Source of the DNA: Deltaproteobacteria bacterium | Lineage (GTDB): Bacteria; Bdellovibrionota_B; Oligoflexia; Oligoflexales; Bog-1112 | Assembly: GCA_003136475.1 (NCBI GenBank) | Contig: PLEQ01000351.1 | Coordinates: 1,705-11,287, forward strand | Length of the DNA: 9,583 nt | Direction of reading: 5' to 3' | Part shown: piece after piece, positions 1 through 7,053 of the stretch | How positions within the stretch are numbered: the first letter of the stretch is position 1 | Layout: each line of letters starts with the position of its first letter | Translations under genes and position numbers: made by a program | Notes under the pieces: generated by a model | The model's database searches: none | Seen by the model: only the letters and a program-made list of their open reading frames with translations | What the model was told of the DNA's origin: nothing

Positions 1-1
1 C

Positions 2-25
2 ACCCCGAGCGGCAGCCGAGGGGTC
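2..25. repeat. GC-rich inverted repeat (hairpin) at left edge
   Basis: ACCCC (2-6) is the exact reverse complement of GGGGT (20-24). The bases just inside, GA (7-8) and GA (18-19), could form tandem G.A pairs, leaving a short GC-rich loop. No T-run follows, so it is not a convincing intrinsic terminator. Short ACCCC...GGGGT hairpins of this kind often occur as dispersed intergenic repeats, but only one copy is visible here, so repeat-family membership is inference. Confidence 0.35.
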
Positions 26-59
26 GCCTCTTAGCTCCTACGTAGTATCTTCGCCGGAC

Positions 60-419
60 GTGTCAGCGCTGACGAATCGACATTCGACAATGGCATTGAA
101 CTCGTCGAAATCACCTGCAAAGACACTGGCCTTTATTTCTGTTTTCCACCCCGCGTCCAAACAGCACCTTAGTTTTTCGGCTATCTTGGAGCAGTGGAAC
201 GACGCAAGCGATAGTATTAGGGAGTTTCTTATGAACGACATTTTCTCCTCTGAAAAACTTGCTGGATTTCTGTCAACGATTGATGGCCTTCAAATGGAAA
301 CAAGTACCACGAAAATTTTCAATACTTGCGACCCTTCTGACATTTCTGATTACCCTGTGAAAGGTTCCATTCAAAAAATAAACGCACTTCTTTCCTCAGC
401 ACCAAAGACTGAGCTCTAG
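60..419 (+). CDS. Possible small hypothetical protein, or tail of a longer ORF
   Basis: This is an open frame ending in TAG (417-419). From the GTG at 60 it encodes 119 residues; the ATG at 90 would give 109. The frame is open right back to the window edge, so it could also be the 3' end of a gene starting upstream. Neither candidate start has a recognisable Shine-Dalgarno site, which lowers confidence. The product is serine-rich, with no signal peptide, membrane segment or motif I recognise. The central part (about residues 40-75) has the spacing of amphipathic helices. It lies about 160 bp upstream of purM and has no evident purine role. A 67-residue antisense frame (38-241) with a better ribosome site overlaps it; at most one is likely to be real. 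Confidence 0.3.
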   Translation: MSALTNRHSTMALNSSKSPAKTLAFISVFHPASKQHLSFSAILEQWNDASDSIREFLMNDIFSSEKLAGFLSTIDGLQMETSTTKIFNTCDPSDISDYPVKGSIQKINALLSSAPKTEL

Positions 420-499
420 AACAGCGCTTAAGAAGCTCCGCTTTAAACCGACCGAATCGGAACTCAGCACGTTCGCGACAAAGCCCCAAGAATCCCTTC

Positions 500-528
500 T
501 TGATTCTTCGAGATCCTTACTTTAAGAT
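500..528 (+). promoter_or_regulatory. Candidate sigma70-type promoter for the purine operon
   Basis: TTGATT (500-505) and TAAGAT (523-528) are separated by 17 bases and each match the sigma70 consensus at four of six positions. Initiation near 535 would give a leader of roughly 40 nt before purM. The -35 element lies inside a 7-bp inverted repeat (AAGAATC 488-494, GATTCTT 502-508), which could be an operator. It does not resemble the E. coli PurR box. The promoter is predicted by inspection only. Confidence 0.3.
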
Positions 529-560
529 TCCTCTCCCAAAGAGAGCTTATTGTTTTTCTC

Positions 561-570
561 CTCCGCGGAG
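561..570 (+). promoter_or_regulatory. Palindromic ribosome binding site of purM
   Basis: CTCCGCGGAG is a perfect 10-bp palindrome whose right half supplies GGAG (567-570), seven bases before the ATG at 578. This decides the purM start in favour of 578 over the in-frame ATG at 500, which lies within the candidate promoter and would add 26 residues that look unlike PurM. The palindrome could weakly sequester the ribosome site or bind a dimeric factor; both ideas are speculative. Confidence 0.45.
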
Positions 571-577
571 TCCGACC

Positions 578-1678
578 ATGTCGCGCTTGAATTCATCAGC
601 TCCGATATCAGAACCGTCGTTACCACTGGCTGATCAATGTTCACAATCAGCGTTTTATGCTGCAAAAAAGACCTTCCAAAATCGCGAAGGCAAGTGGGGA
701 GCAGCTGCGCCGACTCCCGATCACTACTACTGCCAATTGCTCAAAACACCCACGCACACCCTCGCCATCAGCTCCGACGGTATCGGCACTAAAATTGAGG
801 TGGCGGAACGCTGCGGAAATTACACCACGCTCGGCTTTGACCTTACGGCTATGATCGCGGATGACTTGATCTGTAGTGGTGCAGAACCTACGCATTTATC
901 GAACATTCTCGATGTCGATAGTCTCGATTCCAGTATCGTCGATGTGCTCTTACGAGGTTTACAAAAAGCCGCTGATGAAGCCGGCATGATGGTCACCGGC
1001 GGGGAAATTGCTGAACTTGGTACACGCATCGGCGGCTATGGTCCGCGCATGCACTTCAACTGGTGCGCCACAGGTCTCGGAATTCTCCCCAACGACACCA
1101 AACCCATCGATGGCTCGAGCATTCAAGAAGGTGACGTCGTGATCGCCTTGCGCAGCTGTGGCCTACGCAGCAATGGCTTTTCCCTAGCTAGAAAAATTCT
1201 CGACGCACGCTACGGCGATGCGTGGCACCGCGAGCCGTTCGATGCCGAAAGCACCTGGGGTGAAAAGCTCCTGACCCCGTGCCTTATCTACGCTCCTTAT
1301 ATTCTCCAGCTGCTCAAAAATAAGCATTCTATAAAAGGGATTGCGCATATCACAGGTGGTGGCATACCGGGCAACCTCGAACGCATTCTAGCTCCCTGGC
1401 ACAAAGGCGCTGTGCTCGACAACTTGCACGCTCCCCATCCTGAACAGCTAAAACTGCAAGAGTGGGGCGATGTCTCCCATACCCAAGCTTATTTAACTTG
1501 GAACATGGGAAACGGCATGCTCTTTGTACTAGCCCCCGAAGCTGTCGAACGCGTTCTTAGGGAACTGCAAAACACTAAGCTGCAAGCCAAGCGTGCGGGC
1601 ATTGTAAGTGGCGATCGCTCGATAAGCATCCTGTCTCCAGAATCCGACGCAGTTCTACACTTTCCTTACGAAGAGTAA
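578..1678 (+). CDS. purM: Phosphoribosylformylglycinamidine cyclo-ligase (AIR synthetase), divergent PurM
   Basis: The enzyme closes the ring of FGAM using ATP to give 5-aminoimidazole ribotide (AIR), step 5 of purine synthesis, in the cytoplasm. The protein is 366 residues from the ATG at 578; PurM is usually about 345. Family landmarks are in order: SDGIGTK (66-72) for the usual TDGVGTK, DDLICSGAEP (95-104), GGEIAE (141-146), SNGFSLAR (198-205), AHITGGG (256-262) and NMGNGM (309-314). The ATP-binding AIRS N-domain is therefore followed by the AIRS C-domain. The first 25 or so residues are not conserved. The segment after GGEIAE (LGTRIGGYGPRMHFNWCATG) departs from the usual methionine/proline/tyrosine-rich loop, so this is a divergent branch. 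It is the first gene of the operon, and purL follows 13 nt after its TAA stop. The assignment is firm because the next enzyme upstream in the pathway, PurL/PurQ, is adjacent. Confidence 0.9.
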   Translation: MSRLNSSAPISEPSLPLADQCSQSAFYAAKKTFQNREGKWGAAAPTPDHYYCQLLKTPTHTLAISSDGIGTKIEVAERCGNYTTLGFDLTAMIADDLICSGAEPTHLSNILDVDSLDSSIVDVLLRGLQKAADEAGMMVTGGEIAELGTRIGGYGPRMHFNWCATGLGILPNDTKPIDGSSIQEGDVVIALRSCGLRSNGFSLARKILDARYGDAWHREPFDAESTWGEKLLTPCLIYAPYILQLLKNKHSIKGIAHITGGGIPGNLERILAPWHKGAVLDNLHAPHPEQLKLQEWGDVSHTQAYLTWNMGNGMLFVLAPEAVERVLRELQNTKLQAKRAGIVSGDRSISILSPESDAVLHFPYEE

Positions 1679-1691
1679 GGAGAGAGTTAAA

Positions 1692-3446
1692 ATGAACACA
1701 TGCGTCTACCTCATCCCTAACGCAGACACGGGCCAAAGTGCTTCGCATGAGCTGACGACGACCGCCTTCAGACATTTGCGAATGGATGCTGGTTCTATTA
1801 AAAAAAGTCGCATGCTTGAATTCGAAGGCACGCTTAGAGGCGAAGAAATAGACTTTGTCGAAAAACACCTCGTTGATACGGTTGCAAACTCGATCTTTAT
1901 TGCCTTGCCAGGCAGTGAATCCCCCAACAGACACTTCCTGGATCAGCAGTTCAAGCACACCTGTATTGTTTCCAAAAAGCCTGGCATCACCGACGACGAA
2001 GCACACTGTGCCGAAAAAACTTTCGAAGATCGTTTCGGCTACCCTTCACCCAAGATTCGAACCCATGAGCTCTACCTCATAGAAAAAAACCTTTCCGAGC
2101 TAGAACTGACGCAGCTTGCCCACAAACTGCTGGGCAATGCCCTCATCCACGAGTTCACTTTTAACGCGCTTAAGAAAGCCCCACTCCGCCAAGGCGCTGA
2201 AAGCGTTGAGCTGTTTAGTGACACCGACCAAGCCTGGTTGCAAGTCACGCAAAGTCCAGAGACTCTGCTTAAGTTCTCCCAAGAACGCCAGCTCGCCCTC
2301 AATTTAGAAGAGATGCAAGCTATCGTCGCCCATTTCAAACTTAAACAAAGAAGCCCAAGCGACTGCGAATTAGAAATACTCGCCCAAACCTGGTCAGAAC
2401 ATTGCAAACATAAGGAATTCAACGCCACCATACACTATAGCGACCTGGATACCGGTGAATCGCGCACCATCCATTCGCTTTTTAAATCTAAAATTAAGAG
2501 AGCTACCGAACAGATCGACCAGCAGTTTCAGGAAGCGGGCAAGTCCTTCCTGGTGAAAGTCTTCAACGACAATGCAGGCATCGTTCGAGTCGATGCCGAC
2601 ACCTTTTTTGTTTGGAAAGTCGAAACCCACAATACACCTTCAACCTTAGATCCTTATGGCGGAGCGATGACCGGTGTCTTAGGGGTCAACCGAGATGCTC
2701 TGGGCACAGGTATAGGCGGAGCTCGCTTGCTTTTTAACACGAACGTGCTTTGCTTTGGTCCACCGACTTACGCCAAGGAACTCTTGAAGGGACAGAAACA
2801 CCCTCGTTATATACGTGACGGTGTCGTACGGGGTATCAAGGATGCCGGCAATCAATCGGGCGTCCCCACTGTCAACGGCTCGATAATTTATGATGAACGC
2901 TATAGCGGCAAACCCCTTGTCTTCTGTGGCACCGGCGCCCTGCTTCCCGCCCGCTATGGCACCCGCGATAGCTCGCTCAAAACCGTTGAACCAGGTGACT
3001 GCATAGTGACAGTCGGTGGTCGCGTTGGCAAAGACGGCATCCACGGTGCAACCGCATCTTCGACCTATACCGATGACAGGACACCCACCACCATCGTACA
3101 AATTGGCAGCCCCGTGACGCAGAAATTTCTTTCCGACTTTCTGGAACACGTTTGCCGCTTGGACTTAGTCAAAAGCTGTACCGACAACGGCGCTGGTGGA
3201 CTCTCCTCCTCAGTTGGCGAACTGGCAGACATCGCAGGTGGCGCGCTCGTTCACCTAGAGAAAGTGCCGCTTAAATATCCTGGTCTCAAACCCTGGGAAA
3301 TTTTTGTTTCCGAATCGCAAGAACGTATGACCCTGGTTTGTGAAGCCGATAAAATTGCGACCCTACAAGATCTTGCACAAGACTTCGAAGTCGAAATCAG
3401 TGTCATCGGCCACTTTACCAATAGCGGGTTTCTCGATGTCCGCTAG
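1692..3446 (+). CDS. purL: FGAM synthase PurL (PurSL type), N-terminal part, ending at an in-frame amber codon
   Basis: PurL with PurQ converts FGAR, glutamine and ATP to FGAM (step 4). This frame encodes 584 residues before TAG at 3444-3446. Residues 1-160 resemble the two fused PurS-like half-domains of PurSL proteins. The linker and first AIRS-like unit follow: AQTWSEHCKHK (231-241), VETHNTPSTLDPYGG (310-324) where many homologues have NHPS or NSPS, GVNRD (331-335), GGRVGKDGIHGAT (442-454), TDNGAGGLSSS (497-507) and VSESQERM (539-546). A good Shine-Dalgarno site, AAGGAG (1677-1682), precedes the ATG by 9 nt. The protein stops inside the domain core, just before a conserved DFLH segment that continues in the same frame after TAG. 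It is therefore not a normal C-terminus, and alone it would lack the second AIRS-like half. Confidence 0.88.
   Translation: MNTCVYLIPNADTGQSASHELTTTAFRHLRMDAGSIKKSRMLEFEGTLRGEEIDFVEKHLVDTVANSIFIALPGSESPNRHFLDQQFKHTCIVSKKPGITDDEAHCAEKTFEDRFGYPSPKIRTHELYLIEKNLSELELTQLAHKLLGNALIHEFTFNALKKAPLRQGAESVELFSDTDQAWLQVTQSPETLLKFSQERQLALNLEEMQAIVAHFKLKQRSPSDCELEILAQTWSEHCKHKEFNATIHYSDLDTGESRTIHSLFKSKIKRATEQIDQQFQEAGKSFLVKVFNDNAGIVRVDADTFFVWKVETHNTPSTLDPYGGAMTGVLGVNRDALGTGIGGARLLFNTNVLCFGPPTYAKELLKGQKHPRYIRDGVVRGIKDAGNQSGVPTVNGSIIYDERYSGKPLVFCGTGALLPARYGTRDSSLKTVEPGDCIVTVGGRVGKDGIHGATASSTYTDDRTPTTIVQIGSPVTQKFLSDFLEHVCRLDLVKSCTDNGAGGLSSSVGELADIAGGALVHLEKVPLKYPGLKPWEIFVSESQERMTLVCEADKIATLQDLAQDFEVEISVIGHFTNSGFLDVR
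3444..3446 (+). other. In-frame TAG (amber) codon 585 within purL
   Basis: The codons run GTC CGC TAG GAG CAC ACG, with purL homology and frame unchanged on both sides. Aligned by eye to the PurSL pattern I remember (…HVLYGDKTVAYLDMDFLH…), the amber falls exactly on the tyrosine, eighteen positions matching without a gap. TAT or TAC to TAG is a single-base change. The five complete purine-gene ends in the window (purM, purL, purQ, purH, purC-purE) use TAA or TGA, never TAG, but five is too few to mean much. Confidence 0.9.
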
Positions 3447-4658
3447 GAGCACACGCAAGTTGCTTTTTTGAATCTCGACTTTCTGCACAACGGTTTGCCG
3501 CAAAAATATCTTGAAGCCGAGTGGCAAAAACCCCATCTTGCAGAACCCCAACTTGGCGCGTTCGAGGCCTATAACAAAAGTCTTCTCGATCTCCTTGCGA
3601 GTGATAACATCTGCTCACGGCGTGCCATCATCCGTCAGTACGACCATGAAGTCAAAGGCCGCACCATTATCAAGCCCCTGATGGGTAAAAAACAAAATGC
3701 CCCCCAAGATGCTGCTGTTTTGCGCTTAAATTTTGATGATTATCGCGGTATCGCTATCAGCAATGGTATCATTCCCCGCTACGGAGACATCGACCCTTAC
3801 CACATGTCGGCCGGCTCCTTTGACGAAGCTGTTCGTCAGATGATCGCTGTCGGGGCACGCCTACCGGATCCAGCGGATGAGCAGCCCAACTTCTGGTCGG
3901 TAAATGAAAATTTCTGCTTACCCGACATTGTTTACGACCCCGTCAAAAATCCCGACGGCAAGCTCAAACTGGCCAAGCTTGTCCGCATGTGCGACGCCCT
4001 TTTTGACTTGTCCGTGTTCTTCGCTATTCCGATGACCTCAGGCAAAGACAGCATGAAAAATGACTTCGGCAGCGGCAAAGATCGAATCAGCATTCCACCG
4101 ACCGTTCTTTACTCTATGGTGGCAGGCATTCCCGATGTTCGTCACACTCTGACAACAGAATGGAAAGCCGTCGGTGACTGCATCTATTTGATTGGAAAAA
4201 CTTATGACGAGCTCGGTGCTTCCGAGTTTTACCGCCTGTTCGGTCACCTGGGAGCGCACGTACCGCAAGTTCGGCCCCCAGACGCCAAGCGCATTTATCA
4301 AAAATTTGCTAGCGCCCACAGCGCCCATCTCCTCTCTTCCGCACACGATTTGTCGGATGGCGGCCTGGGCGTTGCACTGGCCGAATCCTGTATCGGTAGC
4401 GGCCTAGGCGCTGAGATCACGCTCGATTTACAGACTCTCTCCCCCCAGGCAGCGCTCTTTTCCGAAAGTCATTCGCGATTCATCGTTTCCGTCAAAGACA
4501 GGGCTCGCTCTGACTTCGAACGCATTTTGAGTACGGATGCGACCTTTCTCGGCAAAGTTAGCGCTGATCCCTTTCTCGTTTGTCGTGTTCAAAACAACAC
4601 GCTCCTCCATTGTTCCGTGCCGCAAATGAGTCAAGCCTGGGAAGGAACTGCATCATGA
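3447..4658 (+). CDS. purL: FGAM synthase PurL, C-terminal part, in frame after the amber codon
   Basis: This is the second half of PurL, in exactly the same frame as the first part, so 1692-4658 is 989 codons with TAG as codon 585. That is the size expected for a PurSL protein without a glutaminase domain. Landmarks after the break are NLDFLHNGLP (3471-3500), MTSGKDSMKND (4030-4062), SIPPT (about 4090-4104), AHDLSDGGLGVALAES (about 4342-4389) and the FSESHSRF segment near 4459-4482. Homology resumes immediately after TAG, so no sequence is missing. If translated separately, the first start-like codon is TTG at 3468; AGGAG (3445-3449) lies 18 nt before it, too far for efficient use. The TGA stop (4656-4658) overlaps the purQ ATG. 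The frame is intact with no further stops, suggesting the break is recent, tolerated by readthrough, or an error. Confidence 0.85.
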   Translation, partial: EHTQVAFLNLDFLHNGLPQKYLEAEWQKPHLAEPQLGAFEAYNKSLLDLLASDNICSRRAIIRQYDHEVKGRTIIKPLMGKKQNAPQDAAVLRLNFDDYRGIAISNGIIPRYGDIDPYHMSAGSFDEAVRQMIAVGARLPDPADEQPNFWSVNENFCLPDIVYDPVKNPDGKLKLAKLVRMCDALFDLSVFFAIPMTSGKDSMKNDFGSGKDRISIPPTVLYSMVAGIPDVRHTLTTEWKAVGDCIYLIGKTYDELGASEFYRLFGHLGAHVPQVRPPDAKRIYQKFASAHSAHLLSSAHDLSDGGLGVALAESCIGSGLGAEITLDLQTLSPQAALFSESHSRFIVSVKDRARSDFERILSTDATFLGKVSADPFLVCRVQNNTLLHCSVPQMSQAWEGTAS

Positions 4659-5440
4659 TACGAGTGATGATCCTTTGGGGACTGGGCTTTAATTGTGAAG
4701 AAGAAACGTCTGCTGCTTATCAGCTCGCGGGCGCCACCATTTCTCGCGTTCACGTCAACGAACTCTTCAAGGATGCAATCTCCATCCATGATTTTCATAT
4801 TGTGCACTTCCCCGGTGGCTTTTCTTTTGGGGATCATTTAGGTGCCGGGCGTGTTTTGGCGAACCGCATACGTTTTAAACACACGCGCTCCGGTCAATCT
4901 TTACGAGAGGAACTGCTTAGATTCACACAGAACGGTGGGTTTATTTTCGGCATTTGCAATGGCTTTCAAATCCTGCTTGCCCTCGACCTGCTGCCGGGAA
5001 ATCAGCAGAACACAGAACCGCACCGTGTCGCTTTAGTCGCAAACGCTAGCGGTCAGTTCCAAGACGAGTGGGTGCGCTGTCGCATGAACCAAGCCAGTCC
5101 GCTTGCCCAATTATGGCCCGATGAATGGATCGACTTGCCAATACGTCACGGGGAGGGCCGTCTCCTTGTTACGGATGAAGCAGCCGAGCTCGAACTCAGC
5201 ACAAAAAATCTCATCACCATGAGCTATGCCGATGAAGAGGGAAAGCCTTACACCCCAAACGGCTCCTTCCAAAGTTGCGCGGCTCTCTGTGATCCAAGTG
5301 GGCGCATATTGGGGATGATGCCGCATCCGGAAGCCTTTCTCTCTGCCTATAACCATCCCCGTTGGCCTCATTTGCCGGCTCGTGATAAAGGCCAAGGCCT
5401 ACTGTTTTTTGAAAACCTCGTAAAATACGTCGGAGACTAA
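4655..5440 (+). CDS. purQ: FGAM synthase glutaminase subunit PurQ
   Basis: PurQ is the class I glutamine amidotransferase that supplies ammonia to PurL for FGAM formation. The protein is 261 residues from the ATG at 4655. The frame is open further upstream, but the ATG at 4655 has AAGGA (4642-4646) eight bases before it and gives the expected PurQ N-terminus (VMILWGLGFNCEEET). The nucleophile is Cys101 in GICNGFQ (99-105), and the triad is completed by His224 and Glu226 in MMPHPEAF (221-228). HFPGGFSFGDHLGAG (51-65) is the conserved oxyanion-side segment. It overlaps the purL stop by ATGA, so the two subunits are probably translationally coupled. An intact, separately encoded glutaminase confirms that the upstream PurL is the PurSL form and not the about 1300-residue single-chain enzyme. 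Confidence 0.95.
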   Translation: MIRVMILWGLGFNCEEETSAAYQLAGATISRVHVNELFKDAISIHDFHIVHFPGGFSFGDHLGAGRVLANRIRFKHTRSGQSLREELLRFTQNGGFIFGICNGFQILLALDLLPGNQQNTEPHRVALVANASGQFQDEWVRCRMNQASPLAQLWPDEWIDLPIRHGEGRLLVTDEAAELELSTKNLITMSYADEEGKPYTPNGSFQSCAALCDPSGRILGMMPHPEAFLSAYNHPRWPHLPARDKGQGLLFFENLVKYVGD

Positions 5441-7039
5441 ATGGACATCCCGATCAAACGCGCTCTGCTCAGTTGCTATGATAAGACGCATTTAATTCCT
5501 CTCGCGCAAACATTGCACCGTTTTGGCTGCGAGCTGATTTCTACCGGTGGCACGAAAAAAATTCTAGAAGATGCGGGCTTGCCTATCACCGATATTAGTG
5601 CTGTCACGCAGCAAGCCGAAGCTTTTGGTGGGAGAATTAAAACTTTATCCTTCGCCATCTCCGCAGCTCTGCTTTTTGATCGCGAACGGGATCACGATGA
5701 AGCTCAGGCTTTAAATATCCAAGGAATCGATCTTGTCGTATGCAATTTTTATCCTTTTGCCGATAAAGCCGATCCCGAAAACCAGTCGGATACCTTCATG
5801 GAATGGATCGACATCGGTGGTCCCACTATGGTGCGTGCTGCAGCTAAAAATTTCAAATATGTTGGCGTCCTTGTTCATCATGAAGACTACCGAGCTGTGA
5901 TTGCCGAACTTGAACAGAAGAACGGTAGCCTTTCCCTCGCAAAACGACGGGCCTTAATGGCCAGCGCCTTCAGCCGGGTGGCCGAGTACGACGCCAACAT
6001 TGCCAATGCTGTCGGACTCTGGCAGCCTACTCCGGCCTTGCATTTGTCCTTCAAGCAAGCTCAAACTCTCCGCTATGGCGAAAACTCCCATCAGGATGCG
6101 CAGTTTTTTCTGCAGGAAAAAAATAGCTTCTATGGCATCCAAAGTCACCAAGGCAAGGACCTGTCCTACAATAATATTCTAGACATCCAAGCGGCGCTCG
6201 ATGCGATTCGCGACCTCGAAAAAGAAGCTTGCTGCATCATAAAACACAACACTCCGTGCGGTATAGCACAGGGCACGAATCAACGCAGAGTCTTCGAGAT
6301 CGCTTGGCTGGGGGATACGGTTTCAGCATTCGGGTCTATAGTCATTTTCAATAGCAGCGTGGATTACAACACGGTCGCTTTTCTCAATCTTCAAAGTCCC
6401 CAAAAGAAGTTTATCGAAATTATCCTCGCGCCACACTTTAGTCCCGAAGCCCATGACTACTTAAGGCAGCAAAAAACTTTGCGGGTCATCACCTACAACC
6501 CAGCAATAGCTGCTCAGAAACGCGAGTATCGCTTTGTCGAGGGTGGCCTTCTTATCCAAGATAAAGACGTCCAACTCTATGACTCCCTCAATTGGGTCAG
6601 CACTTATATTCCCAAAGATCTATGCTCCGAGCTGACCCTCTTCGCCTTGAAGGCCATTCGACCGATGCGTTCAAACGCCATCGCGATCGTGCGCAAAACC
6701 CATGACGGTTTTCTCCAACTCATCGGCATGGGCTGCGGACAACCCAACCGCATAGTCGCTGTCAAACTTGCCATTGAAAAAGCCCAAGAGAATCTCACTG
6801 CTGAATTCAAACATCACCCCGCTGAACTCGACGCCTACATAAAGAGTGAGTTGGGCAAGGCACTCCTGGTCTCGGAAGCTTTTTTTCCTTTTGCAGACAC
6901 GATTGAGCTCTGCCATCAATTTGGCATTCGACATATTTCACAACCTGGCGGCTCTATACGCGATACCGAAGTTATCACAGCCTGTGATCGACTCGGTATC
7001 GCTATGCTCTTCACCGGATTACGTCATTTTAAACATTAA
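5441..7039 (+). CDS. purH: Bifunctional AICAR formyltransferase / IMP cyclohydrolase PurH
   Basis: PurH carries out the last two steps: formylation of AICAR by 10-formyl-THF, then ring closure to IMP. At 532 residues it is near the usual length. The N-terminal MGS-like cyclohydrolase domain (about 1-200) shows STGGT (34-38), GGRIKTL (63-69), NFYPF (102-106), IDIGG (123-127) and RAAAKN (132-137). The transformylase domain shows RYGENSHQ (211-218), LSYNNILD (241-248), KHNTPCG (268-274) with the catalytic Lys-His, SAFGS (295-299), SNAIAI (411-416), QPGGSIRD (501-508) and the terminal FTGLRHFKH. After KTL the usual HPxxHGG(I/L)L reads SFAISAALL, and the normal FAWKxxKHVKSNAI region reads FALKAIRPMRSNAI. 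It is therefore a divergent PurH, although the catalytic residues I could check remain. The start abuts the purQ TAA, with GGAG (5432-5435) five bases upstream. Confidence 0.94.
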   Translation: MDIPIKRALLSCYDKTHLIPLAQTLHRFGCELISTGGTKKILEDAGLPITDISAVTQQAEAFGGRIKTLSFAISAALLFDRERDHDEAQALNIQGIDLVVCNFYPFADKADPENQSDTFMEWIDIGGPTMVRAAAKNFKYVGVLVHHEDYRAVIAELEQKNGSLSLAKRRALMASAFSRVAEYDANIANAVGLWQPTPALHLSFKQAQTLRYGENSHQDAQFFLQEKNSFYGIQSHQGKDLSYNNILDIQAALDAIRDLEKEACCIIKHNTPCGIAQGTNQRRVFEIAWLGDTVSAFGSIVIFNSSVDYNTVAFLNLQSPQKKFIEIILAPHFSPEAHDYLRQQKTLRVITYNPAIAAQKREYRFVEGGLLIQDKDVQLYDSLNWVSTYIPKDLCSELTLFALKAIRPMRSNAIAIVRKTHDGFLQLIGMGCGQPNRIVAVKLAIEKAQENLTAEFKHHPAELDAYIKSELGKALLVSEAFFPFADTIELCHQFGIRHISQPGGSIRDTEVITACDRLGIAMLFTGLRHFKH

Positions 7040-7053
7040 GAGGAAAGCAAAAG

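Noticed and set aside
38..241. Minus-strand 67-residue ORF with AGAGGAG three bases before its ATG
   Set aside because: The ribosome site is good, but the ORF is short, antisense to another open frame, matches no family I know, and its stop lies in the edge palindrome. It is kept only as an alternative to the + strand ORF.
531..557. Intrinsic terminator before purM
   Set aside because: The 5-bp stem is too weak and the T-run is interrupted and displaced from the stem.
500..577. N-terminal extension of purM from the ATG at 500
   Set aside because: No ribosome site, overlaps the candidate promoter, and encodes residues unlike PurM; GGAG at 567-570 supports 578.
420..577. Purine riboswitch or other structured RNA in the purM leader
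   Set aside because: I see no conserved aptamer core, and the probable transcribed leader is only about 40 nt.
2679..3149. 156-residue minus-strand open frame inside purL
   Set aside because: Shadow of a conserved PurL region on the + strand; no ribosome site or family resemblance noted.
4580..4654. Upstream start of purQ at 4580
   Set aside because: It would overlap purL by 79 nt and add 25 residues unlike PurQ; the ATG at 4655 has a proper ribosome site and overlaps the purL stop as ATGA.
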